DNA from: Embleya sp040605455
GTDB lineage: Bacteria; Actinomycetota; Actinomycetes; Streptomycetales; Streptomycetaceae
DNA: 16,756 bases
Direction of reading: 5' to 3'
NCBI RefSeq assembly: GCF_040605455.1
Contig: NZ_JBEXCV010000177.1
Coordinates: 1-16,756, forward strand
The position numbers and the translations under genes were made by a program. Numbering within the stretch: the first letter of the stretch is position 1; each line of letters starts with the position of its first letter. The notes beneath the pieces are model-generated. The model did not search any database and had not been told where the DNA came from. It saw only the letters and a list, made by a program, of their open reading frames with translations. Shown piece after piece: positions 1 to 6,767 of the stretch.

Positions 1-524
1 CCTGACCCGCGCACCGCGACACCCGGCCCCGAAGAACCGGCCACCCACCCGCCCACCGGGTGCGCGTGGCCCGGTACTTCGGGGCCCTTCGCCGTCCCGG
101 ACACCTCGCCGGCACAAGCCGGACGCACCGCGCGCTTCAGGGGATTCCGGCGACGGCATATGTCCGGAGCATCTGCCCGCAAGCAGCCTCGTGCGCCACG
201 AACGACAGCGCGCTACCGGTCCCCGGCACCCATGTTCGGCAGTGATGCATCGCCGGACGGTGGCGTGTTGGCATCGACTGCACCGGTCGTCGATTCACCC
301 GAACGGGTGAGGATTGGGGCCAGGGTGGATGGGCAGGTTCCGCAGGCACGAAGCTGCCGGCGCCGGAAGGCATCGCCGTCGTCGCACGGGCGGGCAGGCC
401 CTGCCCGCGTCCAGGATCCGCAGTCGCCACTGTGACATGCTTTCGAGCCGTCGGAACTCCGCGATTCCGGAAGCCGCTTCCGGGCCGAAGGGCATCCACG
501 GCCCGTTCGCCGGAGAGGGAGGTC
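1..524. other. Upstream region without a recognised gene
   Basis: I see no convincing gene here. Open frames exist on both strands but are Arg/Pro/Ala-rich and match no family I know. A short inverted repeat (CCGGAAG, 3-nt loop, CTTCCGG) lies at 467-483, about 40 nt before the first gene and could be a regulatory or terminator hairpin. ACCCG-AA-CGGGT at about 297-308 is a second small palindrome. Confidence 0.4.
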
Positions 525-1454
525 ATGCTTCGAGTCCGTGGTCCGTATGTTCGTTGGCGCGTGTCACGACGAACCGGCGCGTCCGGTCGGGCCCGAAAAG
601 CAGTGCGGACCACTCTCGTCGGCTGGGGCTGGGACGAGGACCGCGTCGAGGTGGCCGTCCTGGTCGTCACGGAGCTGCTGACCAACGCGCACCTGCACAC
701 CGACGGGGCCGTGCGACTGGTCCTGCGCCGGACCCGGCGCGGCGTTCGGCTGTCCGTCACCGACACCGACCCCCGGATGCCGACCCGGCGCGGCACCGGC
801 CCCGAACACGAGGGCGGCTTCGGCCTGCACATTCTCGACACGCTCACCACCGGCTGGGGCGTCCGGGCCCGCCGGGCCGGCAAGACCGTCTGGGCCGACA
901 TCGACACGCCCCACCCCGACGCGAACCACCGCCCGTGGCAGGTCCGCGCCCGAGCGAGGGCCGCCCGGGCCCACGCGGCCCTCGGCCCGAAACGGCGGGC
1001 GGCCCTGGCTGCGCCCCGTCGAGGGGTTGCCCGGCCGGGTCGATCGGCTTGGGTACGGCGGCGGGTCGGCGCGATCGGGCCGTCGGCGCGCGCGGGCACA
1101 CCACCCCTGACGCGGCGCATACGGCGGACGTGGCACGGGAGTCTGTACCTGAATGCTCGCGGACGTCTGCACCGCGCCTTGCCCCCGCACGAGCACGACG
1201 GAACCCGGCCCGGGGCAGGACGTCCTTCGGGTCGCCGCGATCAGGCGCCGGCACCGTGCCATTGCAAGAGCAGGATGGTGGCGTCGTCCTGGAGACGGTC
1301 GTGGTGGTACTCGCGGATCGCGCGAATCAGTCGGCGCAGGGTTTCGGGCGTGGGCAGCCCGTCGGCTATGTGGCGGATGACGAAGTCGACGAACCGTTCG
1401 AGGCCGAAGATCTCGCCTTGGGGGTTGCGGGCCTCGGTGACGCCGTCGGTGTAG
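525..1454 (+). CDS. RsbW-like ATP-binding (HATPase) regulatory protein with an unusual long tail
   Basis: The first 125 or so residues form a GHKL-type ATPase domain of the anti-sigma/serine-kinase kind common in streptomycetes. The N box is VVTELLTNAHLHT (about 47-59), the G1 box is DTDPRMP (about 80-86) and the G2 box is GGFGLHILDTL (about 98-108). Such proteins bind a sigma factor or phosphorylate a STAS antagonist. I chose the ATG at 525 because GGAGAGGGAGG lies just upstream; an open frame reaches back to 432 without a ribosome site. After residue 130 the frame continues for about 180 Arg/Pro/Ala-rich residues with no domain, and its last 214 nt lie antisense to the conserved C-terminus of the convergent phosphatase gene. 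Family members usually stop soon after the ATPase domain, so the tail may come from a lost stop or frameshift. The ATPase domain is certain; the true 3' end is not. Confidence 0.8.
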   Translation: MLRVRGPYVRWRVSRRTGASGRARKAVRTTLVGWGWDEDRVEVAVLVVTELLTNAHLHTDGAVRLVLRRTRRGVRLSVTDTDPRMPTRRGTGPEHEGGFGLHILDTLTTGWGVRARRAGKTVWADIDTPHPDANHRPWQVRARARAARAHAALGPKRRAALAAPRRGVARPGRSAWVRRRVGAIGPSARAGTPPLTRRIRRTWHGSLYLNARGRLHRALPPHEHDGTRPGAGRPSGRRDQAPAPCHCKSRMVASSWRRSWWYSRIARISRRRVSGVGSPSAMWRMTKSTNRSRPKISPWGLRASVTPSV

Positions 1455-2476
1455 AGCAGGAGCCAGTCCCCGGGTTCGAGTTGCTCCTCGTACAACTCGA
1501 CGGGCAGCCCCATCGCGGTGCCCATCGGGTGTGCCGGCGGGCGTTCCAAAGTGGCGACCCACTTGCCGTTGCGGATCAGGACGGGTGGATGGTGGCCGCG
1601 GTTGACCCAGGTCAACGTGCCGGTGGGCAGATCGAGTGCGGCGATGATCGCGGTGGCGTAGCGGCTGCGGCCGAACTGTTCCAGGAGGGCGGCCTCGATC
1701 GCCTCGCTCGTCTGCACCAGGCCCACGCCGTGGCGGCGGCTGCTGCGGCAGCCGGCCAGGGCGAGGGCGACGGTGAGGCCGGCGGAGGTGTCGTGGCCCA
1801 TGGCGTCGAAGACGGCCAGGTGTGCGGTGTCTCCGTCGACCGCGTACTCGTACGCGTCGCCGCCCATGTCGTAGGCGGGTTCCATGGTCGCGCTGACGGT
1901 GACCTGTTCGCCGGCGAAGGAGCCGGGCGGCATCAGGGTCCACTGCATCTCGGCGGCCAGGCCCATCGGGCGGGTGCGGACCAGGCGTTCGTAGGAGTCG
2001 CTGTACGCGCGCTTGCTCACCAGGAGCAGCCCCACGATCAGGGCGAGGTCGAGTGCCTTGTCGAGGATGGCGTCGTCGGTGTCGTCGGTTTCCAGCCCCA
2101 GGACGCCCAGGCGTTCGGCGCCGTCCATGAGGGGCAGCCACAGGCACCTCGTGGTCGGGTCGCCGGACTCGGCGTCCTCGGCGCCGGCCGGGGCCTCGAC
2201 GGGCTCGGCGCTTTGGAAGGCGCGACCGGCCAGCGTGGCGTCCACCCGCAACTCCGCCTCGGGAGCTTCTCCCGTCGCGTTCACGCTTGCCGCCGGGCCG
2301 GGGATCAAGCGGAGCAGTTCTCGCTGCACGTCCACGAGGTAGACCAGCGGCCGGCGAAGGTCCAGCGGCCGGGCATGCTCGGCGATCAGGCCCGGGAGAT
2401 CTTCCAGGGAGGCAAAGCGGCCGGCTCTGACCAGGCCGCTCGACATCGTTGCCACGCCGGTCGAAAGAGGATTCAC
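1241..2476 (-). CDS. GAF-type sensor plus SpoIIE/PP2C serine phosphatase
   Basis: This 411-residue protein has an N-terminal GAF-like sensor (about 25-150) and a C-terminal PP2C_SIG/SpoIIE phosphatase domain (about 170-408). Metal-binding motifs are intact: MGGDAYEY (204-211), FDAMGHD (223-229), NRGHHPPVL (292-300), YTDGVTEAR (342-350) and QDDATILLL (396-404). In family terms it would remove phosphate from a STAS anti-anti-sigma factor and so oppose RsbW-like kinases; the GAF domain suggests a small-ligand or redox input. The start is GTG at 2476 with AGGAAG 9 nt upstream; ATG at residue 11 is an alternative. It converges with the ATPase gene at 525 and overlaps that gene's tail by 214 nt. 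The STAS gene at 3920 and the ATPase at 7054 are plausible partners, but pairing is inferred only from proximity. Confidence 0.93.
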   Translation of the reverse strand: MNPLSTGVATMSSGLVRAGRFASLEDLPGLIAEHARPLDLRRPLVYLVDVQRELLRLIPGPAASVNATGEAPEAELRVDATLAGRAFQSAEPVEAPAGAEDAESGDPTTRCLWLPLMDGAERLGVLGLETDDTDDAILDKALDLALIVGLLLVSKRAYSDSYERLVRTRPMGLAAEMQWTLMPPGSFAGEQVTVSATMEPAYDMGGDAYEYAVDGDTAHLAVFDAMGHDTSAGLTVALALAGCRSSRRHGVGLVQTSEAIEAALLEQFGRSRYATAIIAALDLPTGTLTWVNRGHHPPVLIRNGKWVATLERPPAHPMGTAMGLPVELYEEQLEPGDWLLLYTDGVTEARNPQGEIFGLERFVDFVIRHIADGLPTPETLRRLIRAIREYHHDRLQDDATILLLQWHGAGA

Positions 2477-2562
2477 GGGCGGGGGCTTCCTGTCCTGATT
2501 CGGACCCGTTCACGACGACGTCGGTCGAATCGTGCCGGGCGGCAGCATCCGAAAGTAACAGA

Positions 2563-2580
2563 GACAGCCCCGCGGCTGTC
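2563..2580. terminator. Small hairpin between the 76-residue gene and the phosphatase gene
   Basis: GACAGCC, 4-nt loop CCGC, GGCTGTC form a perfect 7-bp stem in the 220-nt gap between two same-strand genes. It could end transcription from the small gene upstream or act as an operator for the phosphatase gene. There is no U-tract. Confidence 0.3.
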
Positions 2581-2696
2581 GCACAGCCCACACCCGAGCT
2601 CTCGGGCGGAAGCGCCGGACGGTTGTCGTCCGCGCCTTGGATATGTGGAAGCCGACCGGTTCGACGTGCCCGGACGCGCCCCTCTTGTGGTGTCGG

Positions 2697-2927
2697 TCAG
2701 GGTGCGTGCCCGGTCGCCTCGCCCCAGGGATCGGCCCCACCGTGTTGGGTCGCGATCCGGGTGGCGCTGCTCTTGAGACAGCTCGCGACGTCACGCAGGT
2801 GGGTCCTGCTGTACGAGTCGGTCGTCCAACCGAGGTCGTCCATGCCCTTGACTGCCAGCAGCAACTCTTCGGCTGCCGAGGCCAGTCGTCGGGCCAGGGT
2901 GGTCATGTCCCCCGGGTCCCGTTCCAT
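2697..2927 (-). CDS. Small soluble protein of unknown function (76 aa)
   Basis: I do not recognise this family. The protein starts MERDPGDMTTLARRLASAAE and looks mostly helical. An amphipathic N-terminal half (ARRLASAAEELLLAVKGMDD) is followed by GWTTDSYSRTHLRDV and a Gly-rich end; it has one Cys, no membrane segment and no signal peptide. The ATG at 2927 has GGAGACAGG just upstream (GGAGA about 7 nt away), and codon use is typical of a real GC-rich gene. It is the first gene after the long conserved leader that begins near 3447, the same arrangement as the two MerR genes. That shared control is the best clue to its role: it may belong to the same regulon. A second in-frame ATG lies at residue 8. 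Confidence 0.7.
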   Translation of the reverse strand: MERDPGDMTTLARRLASAAEELLLAVKGMDDLGWTTDSYSRTHLRDVASCLKSSATRIATQHGGADPWGEATGHAP

Positions 2928-2978
2928 TTGCCTGTCTCCGATCGTCGACCGGGCCTACGGCCCAAGCAGGTTTGCGTG

Positions 2979-3024
2979 CCTCGTCACGAGCGGCCATATG
3001 CGAGGCCGGCCCCTCGTGACGAGG
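2979..3024 (-). promoter_or_regulatory. Perfect 12-bp hairpin at the end of leader 1
   Basis: CCTCGTCACGAG (2979-2990) and CTCGTGACGAGG (3013-3024) are exact reverse complements. A nested stem CGGCC/GGCCG (2991-2995 / 3004-3008) lies inside the loop. It sits about 50 nt before the ATG of the 76-residue gene, the position where leaders 2 and 3 carry their GGGGCCCTG hairpins. It may be a terminator/attenuator or an RNA structure controlling translation. There is no U-tract, as is common in streptomycetes. Confidence 0.6.
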
Positions 3025-3353
3025 GTCCCGATGCCGTGGCGGCGGGGCCCGGGTCGGGGTTGTCTCACCATCCACCGGCCTGTGCGGCCCGGTGTCGTAT
3101 CCGCACGGCCGCCGCACGCGGCGGAAGGGGTGTGCGGGAATCGCGTATGCGTCCGTTCGGATGGACCGCAGTGCCCATTCGGCCGAAGCGATCGAGCGTG
3201 GGTGATCCCATCACGCCCGGGCCCTTCCCCCTCCGACCTGCGACCGCTGTCCGACGTACCGCGCTTGCCTTGCCTCTACGCCGTCGGCCGAAACCTTTAC
3301 GGCCGGCTCGTCCCGACCTGCCCGACGGTCCCGCCTCCTTTGTCCTCGGGGCT

Positions 3354-3372
3354 CTTCACGTATCCGCCCCGA
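3354..3372. repeat. 19-nt direct repeat, copy 1
   Basis: CTTCACGTATCCGCCCCGA occurs here inside leader 1 and again, identical and in the same orientation, at 9955-9973 beside the tRNA fragment. The two copies are 6,601 bp apart. A perfect 19-mer is unlikely by chance in this window. It could be a shared protein-binding site or a junction left by a mobile element. Confidence 0.6.
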
Positions 3373-3453
3373 CGAGTCCTTGACGCGTTCCACAACCCGG
3401 GCAGTTCGACATCCGCCGCGCCTGTTCGATGTTTCCTTCGGTTTCGACCCGAA

Positions 3454-3482
3454 ACGTTAACCATGCCGCACGTGAATGTCTA
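3454..3482 (-). promoter_or_regulatory. Promoter P1, drives leader 1
   Basis: On the minus strand, TAGACA (3482-3477) and TAACGT (3459-3454) are separated by exactly 17 nt and resemble the principal sigma factor consensus (TTGACA / TANNNT). The upstream context (ACGAAAATCTG, then a Cs/Gs stretch ending CGGAGA) matches P2 and P3. Transcription should start near 3447 and run toward the 76-residue gene. Confidence 0.6.
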
Positions 3483-3587
3483 TCTCCGAGGTGACAGATT
3501 TTCGTAGCTTTCGACACCTGTCGATGTAGGTGCCGCCCCGTGCCCCTCGGTGCTCGGCCGACGGAGCGGATGGGCCGGGTATCGCGC

Positions 3588-3920
3588 CTATGCGTTCGGC
3601 GGGGGTTCGATGGTGAAGGCGGCTTCGGCGCGGGTGGCCTTGAGGATCCGGTCCATCGCGGTGGAGGGTGAGCGCAGCCGTAGGCGGGTGCCCGCGTGTT
3701 CGGCGGCCCGGCCGGCGGCTCGCAGGACGCGCAGCCCGGAGCAGTCGCAGAACGTCACCTCGGACAGGTCCAGCACGATGTCCGTGTGCTCGACCAGGAC
3801 CCGGCGCAGGAGGTTGCGCAGTTGTTCGGCGGATACGATGTCCAGTTCCCCGGCGACGCTCGCGACGATCACGCCCGCAGGGTCGGTCGTCACCACGATG
3901 CGCAGATTCTCCTCCGACAC
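3588..3920 (-). CDS. STAS-domain anti-anti-sigma factor
   Basis: This 110-residue protein is a single STAS domain, the usual size of RsbV/SpoIIAA antagonists. It has VAGELDIVSAEQLRNLL (about 22-38) and the diagnostic phosphorylation loop DLSEVTFCDCSGLRVL (51-66), with Ser61 as the predicted phospho-acceptor. Unphosphorylated antagonists capture the RsbW-like kinase and free its sigma factor. I chose GTG at 3920 because GAAGGAGG ends 5 nt upstream; the longer frame from 3959 has no ribosome site. A Cys replaces the Ser/Thr usually found directly before the phospho-serine (CDCSGL). The phosphatase at 2476 and the ATPases at 525 and 7054 are the likely kinase/phosphatase partners. Confidence 0.92.
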   Translation of the reverse strand: MSEENLRIVVTTDPAGVIVASVAGELDIVSAEQLRNLLRRVLVEHTDIVLDLSEVTFCDCSGLRVLRAAGRAAEHAGTRLRLRSPSTAMDRILKATRAEAAFTIEPPPNA

Positions 3921-4481
3921 GACGGCCTCCTTCTTCGTGGAGCAACCGGAAATCCGCAACCCCGGTCTACCCTCGGCCGCCGCGCTTCACGGACGCGTCG
4001 CACACCGGGTGCAGGAAGGCCGACTCGGCAAGCGGAGTGCAGGTGCGTCATGGGGGCCGCGCACAGGTTTCTCGCTGGGGCTCGGTCGCGTGCTCTCGGC
4101 GGTGTCGATGTCGGCGGACCGATCCGTGCGAGCGCTGACAGACAGGTCGCGGAAGGCGCGTCTCGACACGGGTCCGGGTCACGACGGGCCGAACAGACCC
4201 CTGCATAGGTGGGCCCGGGCAGGGGACCTCGCCCGACAGGCGCGGGCGTCATTCGCCCGAGTACCGAGAACCGCGGGGTGCCTTCGGCGTCGATTTTCCC
4301 GGCCACGTCTGTGGGGACGTTGGCCGGCCGGGTCACCGGGTGGATGCGGCGGGTGGGGTAGGCAAGGGCGGATGTCGGGGAGTACCGGGCCTGGTGGCAG
4401 CGGCGGTCTCGGTGGTGGCGACGTCGGTCCGCGCGGTGGCGCGTGCCCGTCGGGGCGCCGCGCCTCGGCGTCTTCGTCGGG
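3921..4481. other. 560-nt gap without a recognised gene
   Basis: This gap lies between the STAS start and the MerR-1 stop. The frames are low-complexity or antisense-like and I find no family match. CGGGCG-TCATT-CGCCCG (4243-4259) is a 6-bp hairpin that could end MerR-1 transcription. The STAS promoter should lie in its left end, but I cannot identify it with confidence. Confidence 0.35.
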
Positions 4482-4832
4482 TCAGCGGCTGCCGTCGGGC
4501 CGAGTCTTGGGTGTGTCGCGCAGTTCGGCGTTCAGGCGCAGGGCTTCTTCGAGTTGGTCTTCGAGGATGACGATGCGGCAGGCGGCGTCGACGGCGGTGC
4601 CTTGGTCGACGAGTTCGCGGGCGCGTTGGGCGATGCGCAACTGGTAGCGGGAGTAGCGGCGGTGGCCGCCCTCGGAACGCAGCGGGGTGATCAGGCGGGC
4701 CTCGCCGATCGCGCGGAGGAAGCCCTGGGAGGCGCCGATCAGTTCGGCCGCCCGGCCCATCGTGTAGGCGGGATAGTCGTCGTCGTCGAGCCTGTCGGCC
4801 CCGGTCGGAGTCGAGCCGGGTGTGGGTGCCAT
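4482..4832 (-). CDS. Short MerR-type transcriptional regulator 1
   Basis: This 116-residue protein has a MerR-like winged helix-turn-helix. The helices are at about 22-48 (AYTMGRAAELIGASQGFLRA), the wing is PLRSEGGHRRYS (50-61), and a predicted coiled-coil dimerisation helix follows (about 84-105). There is no C-terminal ligand or metal domain and the only Cys is in the helix, so effector sensing is not visible. The ATG at 4832 has AAGAGAGG 5 nt upstream; the open frame reaching to 4949 runs into the hairpin and is not coding. It is about 75% identical to the regulator at 5778-6116, with the same DDDDYPAYT N-terminal motif. A conserved leader of about 520 nt and promoter P2 precede it. Likely role: DNA-binding regulator, possibly autoregulatory at P1-P3 (inference). 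Confidence 0.9.
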   Translation of the reverse strand: MAPTPGSTPTGADRLDDDDYPAYTMGRAAELIGASQGFLRAIGEARLITPLRSEGGHRRYSRYQLRIAQRARELVDQGTAVDAACRIVILEDQLEEALRLNAELRDTPKTRPDGSR

Positions 4833-5354
4833 CGGCGCCTCTCTTGAGTTCACGTCCGTCAAGGTTGGGTTGTTCGGGAAACGCGTCGAGGGGCCCTGAT
4901 GCCGTATGGCACCAGGGCCCCGAAAGAAATCCACACCATCCACCGACACCGACGTGCCGGCCTACCTGTTCCGCATCCGCCCCAACGAGTGGGGGTGCGG
5001 GGATCGCAATTGCGTGACCGCGGACCACCTTTCGTACCGGCGTCTCTACGGATCCCACTCGGCCGAACAACCTCACCGCGCCGAGCGGGCGATCCGGATG
5101 GCGTTCGCTCCTTCCTTTCCTACCTTCGTCGTGCAACGTGTACTGCCACTGCGGGTACAACCGAACTGCAGGTACTGCCGGGTACTGCTCGTCCTGCGCG
5201 GCGGCTCATCGGCCGCCTTCAGTTTCTCCTCGGCCCGACAACCAGCCTCCGGAACCCTCGCCGAACAACACACGGCCCCGGGACTCTGCTGTCGAACCCT
5301 CAACAACGCGCGCCAGTTCGTCTCTGTCGCGCCTCACTGATTCGCTTGGCTACG
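4833..5354 (-). ncRNA. Long non-coding leader 2 (conserved leader family)
   Basis: About 520 nt lie between promoter P2 and MerR-1. From the promoter toward the gene it shares with leader 3: TTTCTCTCGTAGCC and CAGAGACGAACTG at the 5' end, a cluster of GTACTGC motifs (plus-strand 5140, 5172, 5182), CGGGCGATCC-GATGGCG, a 40-nt block at 4991-5030 (34 of 40 identical to 6251-6290), the GCCGGCCTAC-TTCCGC segment, and the GGGGCCCTG hairpin. Differences in the 40-nt block fall mostly at first and second positions of the only open plus frame, which argues against a protein. It may be a regulatory leader or a separate RNA. Plus-strand frames here (for example 4906-5340) look accidental. Confidence 0.5.
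4890..4921 (-). promoter_or_regulatory. GGGGCCCTG hairpin ending leader 2
   Basis: Plus-strand arms GGGGCCCTGATGCC and GGCACCAGGGCCCC flank a 4-nt loop. As minus-strand RNA all 14 positions pair, including one G-U wobble; as plus-strand RNA that position is an A-C mismatch. The right arm ends 57 nt before the MerR-1 ATG. Possible attenuator/terminator or structural end of an ncRNA. Confidence 0.65.
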
Positions 5355-5360
5355 AGAGAA

Positions 5361-5389
5361 AACATACTCACCGACTCCTGTGATGTCTA
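5361..5389 (-). promoter_or_regulatory. Promoter P2, drives leader 2 and MerR-1
   Basis: On the minus strand, TAGACA (5389-5384), a 17-nt spacer and TATGTT (5366-5361) fit the principal sigma factor. Upstream it carries CGAAAAATCTG-CC-GTGTCCGGAG directly abutting the -35, shared with P3 and partly with P1. The predicted start is near 5354. Confidence 0.7.
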
Positions 5390-5777
5390 CTCCGGACACG
5401 GCAGATTTTTCGGCGTCGTCGGATGCGGAAGTGGCGTCCGGTCGTGAACGGTCACCCGCCGCTCGGGAACCCCGCCGCCGTGACGACGCGCGAGCAGGGA
5501 TCGGCGCGGCTCCCGCGCCCTCGGCGACCGCGCGGTGGGGAGCAACCCTCGCGGTGCGACTCCCCGTTCTCACCGACAGCCCGACGAGCCCTGGGATCCT
5601 TCGGCATTGCACACGCCGCCACCGGTCGCGGCCCGCCGGGGAGGGCGAGCCTGCGTGCATGGTTCACTCCCGGCGCAATGTCGCAGAGGACGAAGTCCGC
5701 CCGGACGGCCGTGCGTCGCGGCCGGCATGTGTGGGCGGCGGCCGTGGGGTTCTCGGGGGTTGCGGGTCTCGGTCGTC
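5390..5777. other. 390-nt gap without a recognised gene
   Basis: The gap lies between P2 and the MerR-2 stop codon. It holds the conserved P2 upstream box (5390-5412). I see no gene or clear terminator in the rest. Confidence 0.4.
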
Positions 5778-6116
5778 TCAGGCCGCAGCGGTGGGGCTCG
5801 CAGATACGGCGGAACGGCGGCATTCGGCGTTGCCGCGCCGGGCGTCCTCCAGTCGGTTCTCAAGGACGACGATGCGGCAGGCGGCCTCGACGGAGGTCCC
5901 GCGGTCGACGAGTTCCCGGGCACGGGCCGCGATACGAAGCTGTCGGCGGGAGTAGCGGCGGTGACCACCCTCGGAGCGCAACGGGGTGATCAGGCGGGCT
6001 CCCTCGACGGCGCGGAGGAAGCCCTGCGTAGTGCCGAGGATCTCGGCGGCCCGGCCCGTGGTGTAGGCGGGGTAGTCGTCGTCGTCGAGACGGCCGTACG
6101 AGTCGTCTGCTGTCAT
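5778..6116 (-). CDS. Short MerR-type transcriptional regulator 2 (paralogue)
   Basis: This 112-residue winged-helix regulator is the paralogue of the one at 4482-4832. DDDDYPAYT (11-19), the helix-turn-helix (about 17-44) and the wing TPLRSEGGHRRYS (44-56) are nearly identical, followed by the same AACRIVVLENRLEDA dimer helix (78-92). The tails differ, and no effector domain is present. The ATG at 6116 has AGAGAGG 4 nt upstream, the same ribosome-site sequence as in copy 1. Its leader (645 nt) and promoter P3 are also duplicated, so gene, leader and promoter form one cassette that was copied and then diverged. Members of this DDYPAYT group are widespread in streptomycetes; their targets are unknown to me. 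Confidence 0.9.
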   Translation of the reverse strand: MTADDSYGRLDDDDYPAYTTGRAAEILGTTQGFLRAVEGARLITPLRSEGGHRRYSRRQLRIAARARELVDRGTSVEAACRIVVLENRLEDARRGNAECRRSAVSASPTAAA

Positions 6117-6139
6117 CGTGCCTCTCTGTGGAACGTGGA

Positions 6140-6172
6140 GGGGCCCTGGTGCCTTTCGGCATCCAGGGCCCC
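6140..6172 (-). promoter_or_regulatory. GGGGCCCTG hairpin ending leader 3
   Basis: As minus-strand RNA this is a 10-bp GC stem, a single bulged A, 4 more base pairs and a GAAA tetraloop (GNRA class). On the plus strand the loop would be TTTC. The stem ends 23 nt before the MerR-2 ATG. It has the same outer stem as the hairpin at 4890-4921 but a different loop. Confidence 0.65.
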
Positions 6173-6481
6173 GAAGGAACTGCTACACCACCTGCCGGCC
6201 CTGTTGCTGCGCCGGCCTACTGTTTCCGCGGACCCGACCGAACTGCCGTCGGGGGCGCGGGGATCGCGGTTGCTTGACCGGAGACCACCTCGCTAACGAT
6301 GTCCTGCGGTACCCGGGCTCAAGACTTCCGCCCGGGCGATCCCGATGGCGCTTCCACTCCTTCGTTGTTTCCTCGGTTGCGTAATGCCGGTGTTGCTCTA
6401 TCGGTTCCGCGTACTGCCGGTGACACGTGCTACTCGGTGGCCTGTGACAGCGCCACTCTTTCGGCAGCCAGCCCCGATCGC

Positions 6482-6685
6482 CCGTCCTGCGACTGCTCTG
6501 GCTTGGAACCCCACCGCCGAACCTCCCGGTGCGCGCGTCCGCAGTCGACGCCTTCACCGAGGTGCTGCTCACCTACTCCACTGCGGGTACTGCGCACTGC
6601 ACTTGCGGTACTGCTTACCCGGTGCGGCCGTCAGTCCCGTCGCCGTCCTGCGACAACCCTGGCTTCGGGACTCCACCAGCGCACC
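6482..6685. repeat. Direct repeat inside leader 3
   Basis: CCGTCCTGCGAC-CTGGCTT-CCACC-ACC occurs at 6482-6523 and, diverged, at 6643-6685. A shorter third CCGTCCTGCGA starts at 6684. The duplication accounts for much of the extra length of leader 3 over leader 2. Confidence 0.5.
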
Positions 6686-6767
6686 GTCCTGCGAACTGCG
6701 ACTACGTGTACTACGACCGGCAGTTCGTCTCTGCCAGGCCCTTCCGTCTCTCTGGGCTACGAGAGAA

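Larger units (their letters stand above)
2928..3447 (-). ncRNA. Long non-coding leader 1 (conserved leader family)
   Basis: About 520 nt separate a strong predicted promoter (start near 3447) from the ATG at 2927, with no credible gene between them on either strand. It shares collinear features with leaders 2 and 3: the promoter, a GTGCGGGAATCGC-type block at 3132-3152 (17 of 21 positions match leader 2) and a long hairpin shortly before the gene (2979-3024). Right after the predicted start it carries GTTTCG-3 nt-CGAAAC (3441-3455), a perfect inverted repeat. A second small hairpin, GGGCC-TAC-GGCCC (2951-2963), sits just before the ribosome site. It could be a 5' leader controlling the 76-residue gene or a separate RNA ended by the hairpin. 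Being RNA at all is inferred. Confidence 0.45.
6117..6761 (-). ncRNA. Long non-coding leader 3 (conserved leader family)
   Basis: About 645 nt lie between promoter P3 and MerR-2. It contains all the blocks listed for leader 2 in the same order: the 5' TTTCTCTCGTAGCC, GTACTGC motifs at plus-strand 6411, 6587 and 6608, CGGGCGATCC-GATGGCG, the 40-nt block at 6251-6290, and the hairpin at 6140-6172. It is longer because of an internal direct repeat (6482-6523 and 6643-6685). No convincing gene is present on either strand. The CUCUC near the predicted RNA 5' end could pair with the GAGAG of the MerR ribosome site in leaders 2 and 3; this is speculative. Confidence 0.5.

Noticed and set aside
564..2591. 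675-residue minus-strand open frame over the phosphatase
   Set aside because: Another frame of the same strand carries all phosphatase motifs; this one is Arg/Pro-rich noise.
314..2776. 820-residue plus-strand open frame
   Set aside because: It is the antisense shadow of the phosphatase gene and an out-of-frame reading of the ATPase gene; composition is typical of high-GC antisense frames.
4906..5340. Plus-strand frame with GCGDRNCVTADHL, like an HNH/zinc nuclease motif; leader 3 gives GRGDRGCLTGDHL in the same frame
   Set aside because: The match comes from the 40-nt conserved nucleotide block. Its six differences fall mainly on first and second codon positions, and the rest of the two frames does not align, so it is not a conserved protein.
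5138..5383. Small plus-strand frame beginning MYCHCGYNRTAGTAGYCSSC, resembling a zinc ribbon
   Set aside because: It is a translation of the GTACTGC repeat cluster in leader 2. The matching part of leader 3 does not keep the frame or the Cys pattern.
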